Shown: positions 50,967-59,349 of the stretch, in pieces
Position numbering within the stretch: position 1 is the stretch's first letter
Layout of the letters: every line of letters begins with the position of its first letter
From: Aminomonas paucivorans DSM 12260
Lineage (GTDB): Bacteria > Synergistota > Synergistia > Synergistales > Synergistaceae
DNA: 64,000 bases
Assembly: GCF_000165795.1 (NCBI RefSeq)
Contig: NZ_CM001022.1
Coordinates: 2,451,812 to 2,515,811, forward strand
Reading direction: 5' to 3'
Made by a program: the position numbers and the translations under genes
The notes under the pieces: model-generated
Database searches by the model: none
What the model was told of the DNA's origin: nothing
What the model saw: the letters and a program-made list of their open reading frames with translations, nothing else

Positions 50967-52598
50967 GTGTGGTGGCAGACGGGACTGTTGGCGACGGGGC
51001 TCTTCCTGGCGGGCGCCGGGACGGCGGCGGCGAGGACCTGGGAGGAGGAGCTGGACGGGCTGGTGGCGGCCCGCCGGGACGAGGAGGTCCGAGCGATCCA
51101 GGAGGTCTTGAGGATTCCCAGCTACAACCACGGCTCCCCCACCACCCCCGCCCCGGGGGTGGTGCGAGTGCTGGACGCCCTGCTGGCCCGGGCGGAGGGG
51201 ATGGGGATGCGCACCCGCCGGCACCCCGAGGCCCGGTACGGCATCGTGGAGATCGGCCCGGAGGACGCCCGGGAGATGGTGATGGTGCTGGGACACCTGG
51301 ACACGGTGCCCGAGGGGAACCCCGCCCTCTGGACCCTGGCGGGGCCCTTCGAGGGCAAGGTGGTGGACGGCCGGATCGTCGGTCGGGGGGCCACGGACGA
51401 CAAGGGACCCTGCGTGGCCTCCCTCTACGCCATGAAGGCCCTCCAGGAGGCGAAGCTCCCCCTGAAGCGCCGGATCCGCCTCTTCCTGGGAACCTCCGAG
51501 GACGGGGCGGGGCTGGACGGCCTCTCCTGGAGCTGCGTGGCGGCCTATGCGGAACTCTGCCGCCGGGGGGAGGAGGAGTGGCCCACCCTGGGCTTCTCCC
51601 CCGACACGGGGAGCTTCACGGTGACCTACATCGAGAAGACCGGGGTCAACGTCCTGGGAGACCTGCCCCTGCGGTCCCCCGCCTCGGTCCGCCTTGCCGC
51701 CCTCCAGGGGGGCAGCGCCCCCAACGCCGTCTCGGACCTGTGCACCTTCGTCCTGGAGACGACGGATGAGGCGGGGGCGGAGGCCCTGCGGGCCGCCCTG
51801 GAGGCCGCGGCGGCGGGACAGCCCTGGCGGGACGCCGCGAAGGTCCGCCGGGAGGGGACGACGGTCCGGGGAGAGGTCATCGGCGTGGCTGCCCACTCCG
51901 GCCAGGCCTGGAAGGGCCGAAGCGCCAACGTGAGGGCCCTGTTCCTCCTGGCTCAGGCGGCCCCGGGAGAGGACTGGGCACAGGGGGCGGCGAAGCTGGT
52001 GGAACTCCTGGGGGTGGACCGGGCGGACGGGGAGGCCCTGGGGATCCGGCAGGGGGACCCGGAAAAGGACGACAACGTCACGGTGAACCTGGGGCTTCTT
52101 GAGCTGAAGGTCCGGGAAGGAGAGCCCCGACTGACCTTCCACGTGAACATCCGCTACCCGGGGGCGGGGGCGGACCTGAAGGTCCCCACCCTGCGGCACT
52201 TCACGGGAGGCCAGATCCGGGAGAAGGTGGCGACGGCCTTCCGGGCCGCGGGCTTCCAGGTGGGGGAGGGCAAGGAGATCGCCCTGACGGGGGGCGGGGA
52301 GCCCTACACCGTCCCCTGGGATTCGGAGATCGTGGTGCGGCTGCGGAAGGCCTACCGGGACGCGGCGGGGGAGGACCGGGAGCCGGAGATCGTCTTCGGG
52401 GGCACCTACGCCAGCGCCTGGCGGAACGAGCCCGTGGACGACCGGGGCACCCTCTTCGGCTACCGCATGGCCGCCTGGGGCATGGAGGGGGGCGCGGGGG
52501 AACACGAACCCGACGAATCCCTCACCCTGGAGGGCATGGAGCGGAGCACCCGCATCCTGGCCCGGGCCCTGGCGGGTCTGGGAGGGGCGACGAACTAG
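50967..52598 (+). CDS. Exported M20-family (PepV/Sapep-like) metallodipeptidase
   Basis: Zinc metallopeptidase of about 543 residues. The metal and catalytic motifs are GHLDTVPEG, GRGATDDKGP, GTSEDGAGLDG and the C-terminal GEHEPDES; FGGTYASAW matches the Sapep/PepV branch acting on dipeptides or carboxypeptidase substrates. A hydrophobic leader (QTGLLATGLFLAGAGTAAA) indicates export, which is unusual for PepV. GTG 50967 has AGGAGG 10 nt upstream, but the leader then lacks basic residues. A perfect AAGGAGG-TATAAA-ATG at 50930 opens MREAHKTRRS in another frame; removal of one base near 50960 would join it to the leader, so a frameshift or sequencing indel is possible. It would supply amino acids from extracellular peptides. 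Confidence 0.88.
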   Translation: MWWQTGLLATGLFLAGAGTAAARTWEEELDGLVAARRDEEVRAIQEVLRIPSYNHGSPTTPAPGVVRVLDALLARAEGMGMRTRRHPEARYGIVEIGPEDAREMVMVLGHLDTVPEGNPALWTLAGPFEGKVVDGRIVGRGATDDKGPCVASLYAMKALQEAKLPLKRRIRLFLGTSEDGAGLDGLSWSCVAAYAELCRRGEEEWPTLGFSPDTGSFTVTYIEKTGVNVLGDLPLRSPASVRLAALQGGSAPNAVSDLCTFVLETTDEAGAEALRAALEAAAAGQPWRDAAKVRREGTTVRGEVIGVAAHSGQAWKGRSANVRALFLLAQAAPGEDWAQGAAKLVELLGVDRADGEALGIRQGDPEKDDNVTVNLGLLELKVREGEPRLTFHVNIRYPGAGADLKVPTLRHFTGGQIREKVATAFRAAGFQVGEGKEIALTGGGEPYTVPWDSEIVVRLRKAYRDAAGEDREPEIVFGGTYASAWRNEPVDDRGTLFGYRMAAWGMEGGAGEHEPDESLTLEGMERSTRILARALAGLGGATN

Positions 52599-52605
52599 AA
52601 GTTCC

Positions 52606-52627
52606 GGGGGGGCCTGCGGGCCCCCCC
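52606..52627. terminator. Terminator between convergent peptidase and cobO genes
   Basis: GGGGGGGC and GCCCCCCC form an 8-bp stem around CTGCGG, followed on the plus strand by TTAT. The U-tract is weak. Its position between two converging stops suggests a shared function. Confidence 0.6.
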
Positions 52628-52647
52628 TTATCCCCTCCCCCGGGGGA

Positions 52648-53172
52648 TCAGAACTCGATGCCCTCCCGGGCCTTGACCCCCCGATGGTAGGGGTGGCGCA
52701 CCTCCCGCATCTCCGTCACCAGGTCCGCCCGTTCCAGGAACGCCTCGGGGGCGTAGCGCCCCGTGAGCACCACCTCCGTGCGGGGGGAGCGAGCGTCCAG
52801 GAGGGCAAGAACCTCCTGGGGCTCCACCAGGCCATAGTCCGTCGCCACGTTGATCTCGTCCAGGATGACCAGGTCGTAGTCCCCGCCGGTCACGGCCTCC
52901 CGGGCCAGATCCATCCCCCGCCGGGCCTCCTGGAGGTCCAAGGGACGGGCCCCTCCCTTGGGGACGTAGTCCGGCGTGCCCGTCCGGACCAGCTCGAACC
53001 CCGGCAGGGCCTCCACCCCCCGGATCTCCCCGTAGAAGTCCCAGCCCTTGAGGAACTGGATCATCTTCACCCGCCAGCCGTGGCCGCAGGCCCGCACCGC
53101 CAGCCCCAGGGCCGCGGTGGTCTTGCCCTTCCCGTTTCCCGTGTAGATCTGGATTCCCCGGATCGGGTCCAT
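52648..53172 (-). CDS. cobO: Cob(I)alamin adenosyltransferase (CobO/BtuR type)
   Basis: Transfers the adenosyl group of ATP to the cobalt of corrinoids, giving adenosylcobalamin. It has 174 residues: P-loop GNGKGKTTAALGLAVRACGHG (12 onward), FLKGWDFYGE, DYDLVILDEINVATDYGLV (Walker B-like) and EVVLTGRYAPEAFLERADLVTEM, the family signature. ATG 53172 follows GGAGGGAG by about 3 nt. Monocistronic. No other corrinoid genes or cobalamin riboswitch are visible. B12-dependent enzymes of amino-acid fermentation would be the users. Confidence 0.96.
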   Translation of the reverse strand: MDPIRGIQIYTGNGKGKTTAALGLAVRACGHGWRVKMIQFLKGWDFYGEIRGVEALPGFELVRTGTPDYVPKGGARPLDLQEARRGMDLAREAVTGGDYDLVILDEINVATDYGLVEPQEVLALLDARSPRTEVVLTGRYAPEAFLERADLVTEMREVRHPYHRGVKAREGIEF

Positions 53173-53296
53173 TTTCTCCCTCCTCCATCTTGTCCCTGCG
53201 CAAGGGACAGCGTTCCTTGATAGAATTGCACGGGTGGGTGGGTTCGTGCCCATCCGGGATCAGGATACCTGAACCAGAGAAAAGGGAGGGTTCCTC

Positions 53297-54163
53297 ATGG
53301 CGGATATGAAGATCGGCTTCGTCGGCGGCGGCGAAGGCGCCCTCAAGCTCCTGCAGCATTTTCGCAAGCTGGGTTTCGAGGTGGGCGGCGTCATGGACAT
53401 CGCCCCGGAGGCCCCCGCCATGGCGGAGGCCCGAAGGCACCACATCCCCACCTTCACGCGGCTGGAGGACCTGCTCTCCCAATCCCTCGACCTGGTGGTG
53501 GAGGTCACGGGGAAGGATCAGGTGGTCCAGAAGATCCAGGAGCTGAAGAACCCCCGGACGGGGCTCCTGCGCTCCTCCGACGCCCGCTTCCTCTACGAGA
53601 TCGTCTCCCGGGAGGAGCGGAACCACCGTCTGCTGGAGGAGCAGATCCGGGAGATGGGGACCCTCCGGGAGACCCTCTCCGCCCTGGCCGCCCCCCTGGA
53701 AAAGGCCTTCGACGGCCTGGTGGCGGGAAACCAGGAGGTCACGGGATCCCTCAAGCCCATGCTGGCCAACATGGACCGGCTGGGGGACCAGACCAAGCGG
53801 TCCGACGAGCTGGTGGGGGCCATCCACGCCATCGCCCGGCAGACCAAGATGCTGGGGCTCAACGCGGCCATCGAGGCCGCCCGGGCGGGGGACCTGGGGA
53901 AGGGCTTCGCGGTGGTGGCCGACGAGGTGCGCAAGCTGGCGGAACAGACCACCGCCTCGGTGCAGGAGGTGGGGAAGGTGCTGGTGGACATCGGGGCCCT
54001 CTCCCAGGAACTGGAGGCCCCCATCCGGCAGATGAGTTCCATCGTGGAGGGGCGCCTGGACGCCATCGACAACCTCCAGGGGAAGATCCACCAGCTGGGA
54101 GACGCCATCCGCGCCACCCAGGAGATCGAGGCGAAGCTGGAGCAGCTCCTCTCCCGGTGCTGA
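53297..54163 (+). CDS. Cytoplasmic chemoreceptor-like protein with N-terminal Rossmann domain
   Basis: Soluble protein of 288 residues with no membrane helix. Residues 1-80 form a dinucleotide-binding-like fold ([68 protein letters not shown]), similar to the N-terminus of oxidoreductases or CoA-binding domains. A helical linker leads to a shortened MCP signalling hairpin ([44 protein letters not shown]). The tip deviates slightly ([12 protein letters not shown]). ATG 53297 has GGGAGGG upstream. It may report NAD(P)H or CoA state to the chemotaxis array. The start of the photolyase gene overlaps its end by 7 nt. Confidence 0.9.
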   Translation: MADMKIGFVGGGEGALKLLQHFRKLGFEVGGVMDIAPEAPAMAEARRHHIPTFTRLEDLLSQSLDLVVEVTGKDQVVQKIQELKNPRTGLLRSSDARFLYEIVSREERNHRLLEEQIREMGTLRETLSALAAPLEKAFDGLVAGNQEVTGSLKPMLANMDRLGDQTKRSDELVGAIHAIARQTKMLGLNAAIEAARAGDLGKGFAVVADEVRKLAEQTTASVQEVGKVLVDIGALSQELEAPIRQMSSIVEGRLDAIDNLQGKIHQLGDAIRATQEIEAKLEQLLSRC

Positions 54164-55551
54164 CGGGACGGGAGGACCGAGGGGTCCTGGAGGGCGCCCC
54201 GGAACGGATCACCTGTCTGCGTCGGGCCCCTCGTCGAGAGGGGCCCGTTCTGTACTGGATGGGGCGGGAACAGCGGGCCCGGGACCACTGGGGCCTGGCG
54301 GCGGCCCAGGAGCTGGCGGCGGAGCGCCGCGTCCCCCTGGCCTGCATCTTCACCCTGAGCCCGACCTTTCTGGGAGCCCCCCTGCGGGCCTACGCCTTCC
54401 TCCTGCGGGGCCTGAGGGAGACGGCCCGGGAACTGGCGGCCCGGGACATCCCCCTCTTCCTCCTCCGGGGCGACCCGCCGGAGGAGGCGGCCCGGTTCGC
54501 GATCCGCCACCGGGTCGCCCTGACGGTGACGGACTTCGACCCCCTTCGGGTCCGGCGGGGCTGGACGGAGGCCTTCCTGGAGCGCACCGAGGGGACGGCC
54601 CTGGAGGTGGACGCCCGCAACGTGGTGCCCTGCCGGTTCGTCTCCCCCAAGCGGGAGTGGTCCGCCGCCACCCTGCGCCGGAAGCTCCGCCCCCTGCTGG
54701 ACCGGTTCCTGCCCTTCCTGCCCCCGCCCCTGGAGACCCACCCGGTCCCCTGGACGGACACCCCTCCCCCGTCCTGGGACCCCCTGGACCTGCTGGCCTC
54801 GGGGAGCTTCGAAGGGGTGCCCGAATCGCCCCTGCCCCCGGGAAGCGCCGCGGGGCAGGCCCGGCTGGAGGCCTTCCTGCGGGAGGGGTTGCCCCGGTAC
54901 GCCCGGGACCGGAACGACCCCCTCCGGGAGGGGCAGTCCGGCCTGTCCCCCTACCTGCACTTCGGCCAGATCTCCCCCCAGAGGGCCGCCTGGGAGGTCC
55001 TGCGGGCGGACGCCCCCCCGGAGGACCGGGAGGCCTTCCTGGAGGAGCTGGTGGTGCGGGGAGAGCTGGCGGAGAACTTCTGCCTCCACACCCCGGGGTA
55101 CGACACCGTCGAGGCCTTCCCGGACTGGGCCCGAAAGACCCTGGCGGCCCACGCCTCGGACCGGCGGCCCGCCCTCTACTCCCTCCGGGAGCTGGAGGAG
55201 GGACGCACCCACGACCCCCTCTGGAACGCCGCCCAGAGGGAACTGGTCCTCACGGGCAGGATGCCCGGCTACCTGCGCATGTACTGGGGGAAGAAGCTCC
55301 TGGAGTGGACCCCCTCCCCGGAGGAGGCCCTGAGGGCGGGGGTGGCCCTGAACGACCGATACGAGCTGGACGGCCGGGATCCCAAGGGGTACGCGGGCCT
55401 GGCCTGGTGCCTGGGAGGGGTCCACGACCGGCCCTGGCCCTCCCGCCCCGTGTTCGGCAGCGTCCGGTCCATGACCGCCGCAGGCATGGCCCGGAAGTTC
55501 GACGTGGAGGCCTACTGTCGCCGGGCGGCGGCCCTGCCCCCCTCCCCTTGA
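54157..55551 (+). CDS. phr: Class II deoxyribodipyrimidine photolyase
   Basis: FAD-dependent, light-driven repair of cyclobutane pyrimidine dimers; 464 residues. Class II features: [24 protein letters not shown] near the N-terminus, [71 protein letters not shown], and the strongly class II ending [35 protein letters not shown] 54157 is the best in-frame start and overlaps the previous stop; the first ~25 residues are weakly supported. Light-driven repair in a presumed strict anaerobe is mildly surprising and implies periodic light exposure. Probably co-transcribed with the Rossmann chemoreceptor gene. Confidence 0.94.
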   Translation: MLTGREDRGVLEGAPERITCLRRAPRREGPVLYWMGREQRARDHWGLAAAQELAAERRVPLACIFTLSPTFLGAPLRAYAFLLRGLRETARELAARDIPLFLLRGDPPEEAARFAIRHRVALTVTDFDPLRVRRGWTEAFLERTEGTALEVDARNVVPCRFVSPKREWSAATLRRKLRPLLDRFLPFLPPPLETHPVPWTDTPPPSWDPLDLLASGSFEGVPESPLPPGSAAGQARLEAFLREGLPRYARDRNDPLREGQSGLSPYLHFGQISPQRAAWEVLRADAPPEDREAFLEELVVRGELAENFCLHTPGYDTVEAFPDWARKTLAAHASDRRPALYSLRELEEGRTHDPLWNAAQRELVLTGRMPGYLRMYWGKKLLEWTPSPEEALRAGVALNDRYELDGRDPKGYAGLAWCLGGVHDRPWPSRPVFGSVRSMTAAGMARKFDVEAYCRRAAALPPSP

Positions 55552-55597
55552 CCTTCCCCCTGGGGCAACCCCTACCCTTCCCCACCAGGAGGAACCC

Positions 55598-56452
55598 ATG
55601 AAGACCTTTCTCACCATAGGCGAGTTCTCCCAGGCCGCCCGCATTTCCCCCAAGGCCCTCCGGCTCTACCAGAGGGAGGGGATCCTGGTCCCCGCGTGGA
55701 TCGACGAGGCCACGGGATACCGCTACTACCTGCCCAGCCAGTTCGCCGAGGCCCACCGGGTGCGGTGGCTCCGGAACCTGGAGATCCCCCTGGAGGAGAT
55801 CCGCACCTTCCTCCGCCAGAAGGACCCGGGGGACATGAGACGGCTCCTGGAGGAGTACCGCCGGAGGCTGCGACGGCGCATGGAGAAGCTGGAGGCGGAC
55901 CTGAAGCTTCTGGAGCGGGTCTGCGCCGAAGGGGAGGAGGCCTTCTTCGGGACCTACGAGATCCGACTGCGCCGCATCCCTTCCCTGCGGGCCCTGACCC
56001 GCCGCTTCCTGGTGGACAAGACCCGGTTCGACGAGGAAGTGGACGAGGCGTTCCGGGTCCTCCACCGGGCGGGGGAGCGCCTGGGGGCGGAGGAGAGGGG
56101 ACCGGAGTTCTGCCTGTTCCACCGGCCGGACCTGGAGGAATCCCACTGGGACGTGGAGTGCTGCCTTCCCGTGAACCCGGACCTTCCCGGGACAGGGCAG
56201 TCCCTCCGGGAGATCCGGGGGTGCCTGGCGGCCTGCACCCTCCACCTGGGACCCTACGAGGAGATCGAAGGGGCCTACGGGGCCCTGCTTCGATGGATGG
56301 ACGGACACAATCTGTTGCCCCGCTACCCCAGCCGGGAGACCTACCTGCACCGACAGGACCCGGGAGGAGCGGAACCGTTGCGGGTGGAACTCCTCTGGCC
56401 CGTGCGGCGAAAGCCCCCGAAAGGAGAAGAGAAGGACCATGCGCCACCCTGA
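55598..56452 (+). CDS. MerR-family multidrug-binding regulator (BmrR-like)
   Basis: Regulator of 284 residues. The MerR winged HTH is at the N-terminus (LTIGEFSQAARISPKALRLYQREGILVPAWIDEATGYRYYLPSQF), followed by a dimerisation coiled coil (RRLRRRMEKLEADLKLLERV). The C-terminal ~150 residues resemble the GyrI-like effector domain (LRALTRRFLVDKTRFDEEV...CLAACTLHLGPYEEIEGAYGALLRWMDGHNLL), which binds amphipathic drugs in BmrR. ATG 55598 has AGGAGG about 5 nt upstream. It overlaps the MATE exporter gene by 14 nt, and activation of that exporter is the obvious role. Confidence 0.93.
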   Translation: MKTFLTIGEFSQAARISPKALRLYQREGILVPAWIDEATGYRYYLPSQFAEAHRVRWLRNLEIPLEEIRTFLRQKDPGDMRRLLEEYRRRLRRRMEKLEADLKLLERVCAEGEEAFFGTYEIRLRRIPSLRALTRRFLVDKTRFDEEVDEAFRVLHRAGERLGAEERGPEFCLFHRPDLEESHWDVECCLPVNPDLPGTGQSLREIRGCLAACTLHLGPYEEIEGAYGALLRWMDGHNLLPRYPSRETYLHRQDPGGAEPLRVELLWPVRRKPPKGEEKDHAPP

Positions 56453-57908
56453 CGGACACGCCCCCGATTCCCTTCGGGAGCTTCAGACCCAACCCATCCC
56501 CCGGCTCCTGCTCCGCTTCGCCCTCCCCGCCCTGGCGGGCATGCTGGCCCAGGGACTGTACAACGTGGTGGACCGGATCTACGTGGGCAACCTGGTGGGG
56601 CCCTCCGCCCTGGCGGCCCTGTCGGTGTGCTTCCCCCTCACCCTGGGGATGCTGGCCTTCGGCATGACCCTGGGGGTGGGAGCGGCCTCCCGCATCTCCC
56701 TGGCCCTGGGAGAGGGGCGAGTGGAGGCGGCCCGGGAGACCTTCCGGCAGACCCTTCTGCTGGCGGGAGGCGGCTCTCTGGGGATCACCCTCCTGACCGC
56801 CCTGGGGCTGGACCCCCTCCTGCGGCTCTGCGGCGCAGGAAGGGAGCTGCTGCCCCTCGCCCGGACCTACCTGGAGATCCTCCTCTGGGGCGTCCCCTTC
56901 TGGATCCTCGCCTCCTGCCTGAACTACGTCATCCGGGCCTGCGGGGCCCCCCGCTACGCCATGTCCGTCCTCCTGCTGGGAGCGGGGTGCAACGTGGTGC
57001 TGGACGGGGTGCTGATGCTGGGGTTCTCCCTGGGGGTGCGGGGAGCCGCCTGGGCCACCGCGGTCTCCCAGGTTCTGTCGGCCCTCTGGGGACTTCGGTT
57101 CTTCCTTCGGGACAGGGGAGGGCTGGGGTTTCCCCGTCTCGCCGGAGGGCTCCGGCGGCAGGAAGTGGGGGCCATCCTTCGGGTGGGCACCTCCCAGGGG
57201 GTGGTGGAGCTGTCCTTCATGGTCTTCTCGGTGATCTTCAACCGGGCCCTGCGGGTCCACGGGGGGGACGAGGCCATCGCCGCCCTGGGGGTGGTGCTGG
57301 GGTGGGCGGCGTTCCTCTACATGCCCGCCATGAGCCTCTCCGAAGCCGCCATGCCCCTGGTGGGGTACAACTACGGGGCGGGGCGCCCGGATCGGGTGCG
57401 CACCACCCTGAAGTACGCCCTGGGGATGAGCTGCGCCTTCTTCACCCTGGTCACCCTGGGGGTGGCCCTCTTCATGGACCCCATGATCCGGCTCTTCGTG
57501 TGGGACGCCCCCCGGACGAACCCCCGATTCCTGGAGCTGACCCGGCAGTGCATGGTGTCCTTCAACGTCACCATCGTCTTCACCGGCACCGCCATCGTCA
57601 CCACCGGCTTCCTCCAGGCCCTGGGGCGCGGGGGGCTGAGCCTCCTGTTCACCCTCGTCCGGGAGCTGCTGGTGCCGGTGCCCCTGATCCTTCTGCTTCC
57701 CCGGCTCTACGGTCTTACGGGAATCTGGATCACCTACCCGGCCCTGGACCTGCTGGTGTTCGCCCTGGCCTGCGCCCTTCTGCTGCGGGAGGACCGGAGG
57801 CTGGCCCGTCGGGAACCGGTCTGGGAAGGGGTCGCCCCGGAGGCGGCTTCGGGGGCGAAACGCCCCCGAAGCGGAAGCCCGCTCCCTCAGGGACGAAGCT
57901 GCCGGTAG
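56439..57908 (+). CDS. MATE-family multidrug/cation efflux transporter
   Basis: Inner-membrane antiporter of 489 residues with twelve predicted helices. Characteristic parts: PRLLLRFALPALAGMLAQGLYNVVDRIYVGNLVGPSALAALSVCFPL (MATE N-terminal half), GVGAASRISLALGEG, a second-half repeat with MSLSEAAMPLVGYNYGAGRPDRVRTTLKYA, and FNVTIVFTGTAIVTTGFLQALGRG. Nearest described relatives are the MepA/NorM group. ATG 56439 lies inside the 3' end of the MerR gene. The 3' end overlaps the convergent aminotransferase gene by 22 bp, and a perfect hairpin is embedded in its last codons. Confidence 0.95.
   Translation: MRHPDGHAPDSLRELQTQPIPRLLLRFALPALAGMLAQGLYNVVDRIYVGNLVGPSALAALSVCFPLTLGMLAFGMTLGVGAASRISLALGEGRVEAARETFRQTLLLAGGGSLGITLLTALGLDPLLRLCGAGRELLPLARTYLEILLWGVPFWILASCLNYVIRACGAPRYAMSVLLLGAGCNVVLDGVLMLGFSLGVRGAAWATAVSQVLSALWGLRFFLRDRGGLGFPRLAGGLRRQEVGAILRVGTSQGVVELSFMVFSVIFNRALRVHGGDEAIAALGVVLGWAAFLYMPAMSLSEAAMPLVGYNYGAGRPDRVRTTLKYALGMSCAFFTLVTLGVALFMDPMIRLFVWDAPRTNPRFLELTRQCMVSFNVTIVFTGTAIVTTGFLQALGRGGLSLLFTLVRELLVPVPLILLLPRLYGLTGIWITYPALDLLVFALACALLLREDRRLARREPVWEGVAPEAASGAKRPRSGSPLPQGRSCR
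57846..57872. terminator. Perfect 12-bp hairpin inside the 3' end of the MATE gene
   Basis: GCTTCGGGGGCG-AAA-CGCCCCCGAAGC lies 36 bp before the MATE stop and just beyond the stop of the convergent aminotransferase gene. It lacks a T-tract on either side. It may act as a bidirectional transcript-end hairpin despite its coding position. Confidence 0.45.
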
Positions 57909-59083
57909 GCCTCCAGCCCCCGGCCCAGCACCTCCGCCGCCCGTACCAGCCGGTCCGGAGCGATGGCGTAGGCCACCCGGACCTCGTCCCGTCCCGCCCC
58001 GGGGGTGGCGTAGAACCCTTCGCCCGGGGCCACCATCACCGTGTCCCCCTGGTGCTGGAACTCCCGCAACATCCAGGCGGCGAAGTCCGAGGTGTCCTCC
58101 ACCCCCAGGCGGACCATGAAGTAGAACGCCCCCTCGGGCACCCGGCAGGAGACCCCCTCCACCCGGGAAAGGGCCCCCACCAGGGCGTCCCTTCGGACCC
58201 GGTAGGCCTCCCGCTGCTCCGCGAAGAAGGAGGGAGGTTGGCCGTACAGGGCCGCGGCCCCCCGCTGCTCCACCGTGGACACCGCGAGCCGCCCCTGCCC
58301 CAGCTTCAGGGCCAGAGCGGCCAGGTCCAGCCGGGGGGTGGCCAGGCACCCCACCCGGACCCCGCAGGCGGAGAACCGCTTGGACACGGAATCGCAGATC
58401 ACCAGGCGGTCCCGCACCTCCTCCAGCTCCCCGAAGCTGACGAACCCGCCCTCCCGGTAGACGAAGTCCCGGTACACCTCGTCCGCCAGAACGAAGAGGT
58501 CATGCCGGGCGGCAAAGCGCCCCAGGCGTTCCATGTCCTCCCGGGGAAGCACCGTCCCCGTGGGGTTGTTGGGGTTGGTCACCAGCACCGCCCGGGTTCG
58601 GGAGGAAAGCCGAGCCTCCAGGTCCGCGTCCGGGGGCAGGGCATACCCCTCCTCCGGGTCCGTGCGCACCGACACCAGCTTCACCCCGGCGGTGTCGGCG
58701 AAGAAGTTGTAGTTGGTGTAGAAAGGCTCCGCCACCAGCACCTCGTCCCCGGGATCGCAGAGGGTCAGCAGGGAGAAGAGCAGGGCCTCGCTCCCCCCGG
58801 CGGTGACCAGGATGGATTCGGGGTCCAGGGCCACCCCCCGGACGCGGAAATCCTCCCGGATCGCCTCCAGAAGCTCCGGAAGCCCCTGAGAGGGGGCGTA
58901 GGGGGTGTAGGGGGCGTCGAAGGAGCGGATCGCCTCGTAGTAGGCCCGTGGGGTGGGCAGGTCGGGCTGGCCGATGTTGAGGGGAAGCACCCGGACCCCC
59001 CGCTCCTCCGCCTTGCGGGCCAGGGGAGCCAGGTGACGGATGGGGGAAACCCCCAGAGCTTGGATGCGACGCGACGGATTCAT
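57887..59083 (-). CDS. Class I/II PLP-dependent aminotransferase
   Basis: Fold-type-I aminotransferase of 398 residues, aspartate aminotransferase superfamily but clearly different from the one at 2962-4110. Motifs: LNIGQPDLPTP, YTPYAPSQGLPELLEAI, TAGGSEALLFSLL, VTNPNNPTGTVLP, LADEVYRDFVY and the PLP lysine in CDSVSKRFSACGVRVG. The Ser-Lys-Arg-Phe-Ser-Ala-Cys-Gly-Val-Arg run is typical of the AspB-like group seen in anaerobes. ATG 59083 follows GGGAGGG by about 7 nt. Divergent from the GntR-NhaC-saccharopine-dehydrogenase cluster with a 266-bp gap, so it may belong to the same amino-acid pathway. Confidence 0.94.
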   Translation of the reverse strand: MNPSRRIQALGVSPIRHLAPLARKAEERGVRVLPLNIGQPDLPTPRAYYEAIRSFDAPYTPYAPSQGLPELLEAIREDFRVRGVALDPESILVTAGGSEALLFSLLTLCDPGDEVLVAEPFYTNYNFFADTAGVKLVSVRTDPEEGYALPPDADLEARLSSRTRAVLVTNPNNPTGTVLPREDMERLGRFAARHDLFVLADEVYRDFVYREGGFVSFGELEEVRDRLVICDSVSKRFSACGVRVGCLATPRLDLAALALKLGQGRLAVSTVEQRGAAALYGQPPSFFAEQREAYRVRRDALVGALSRVEGVSCRVPEGAFYFMVRLGVEDTSDFAAWMLREFQHQGDTVMVAPGEGFYATPGAGRDEVRVAYAIAPDRLVRAAEVLGRGLEAYRQLRP

Positions 59084-59271
59084 GACAGATCCCTCCCGAA
59101 GCCAGGATGTCCTTTCGGGCCTCGTGCCGGATCGACCCAAAGTACTGCACCCTCGGCAAAGCGTTTCCGGGCATTGTAGCGTCCCCTGCGTTCCCCGCCA
59201 AGGGGAGGGGACCTCCCCCCCCCCGCCCGAGGGGGACGATCTCCTCCCGGTGATAGGGGATTCCCTTCCCC

Positions 59272-59300
59272 TTGACAGGGGAAAGGGATGTTTCTAGTAT
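59272..59300 (+). promoter_or_regulatory. sigma70 promoter of the gntR gene
   Basis: TTGACA (59272-59277), exactly 17 bp, TAGTAT (59295-59300): one of the best promoters in the window. Start point near 59307, about 43 nt before ATG 59350. Confidence 0.8.
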
Positions 59301-59326
59301 CCTCGAAAGGACACAGAAAAGGATAC
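59297..59326. promoter_or_regulatory. Inverted repeat over the gntR promoter/leader
   Basis: GTATCCT (59297-59303) and AGGATAC (59320-59326) are a perfect 7-bp inverted repeat spaced by 16 bp. The left arm covers the -10 box and the right arm lies in the leader. It could be the GntR autoregulatory operator or two half-sites. Confidence 0.45.
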
Positions 59327-59349
59327 AACTTAGTGGTAGGAGGAACGAA

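Noticed and set aside
50930-51769. A separate 279-codon gene starting at ATG 50930
   Set aside because: Beyond the first ten codons its product is low-complexity and overlaps the conserved M20 peptidase; only its start region is of interest.
53173-53296. Cobalamin riboswitch upstream of cobO
   Set aside because: The gap is too short (124 bp) and shows no B12-box.
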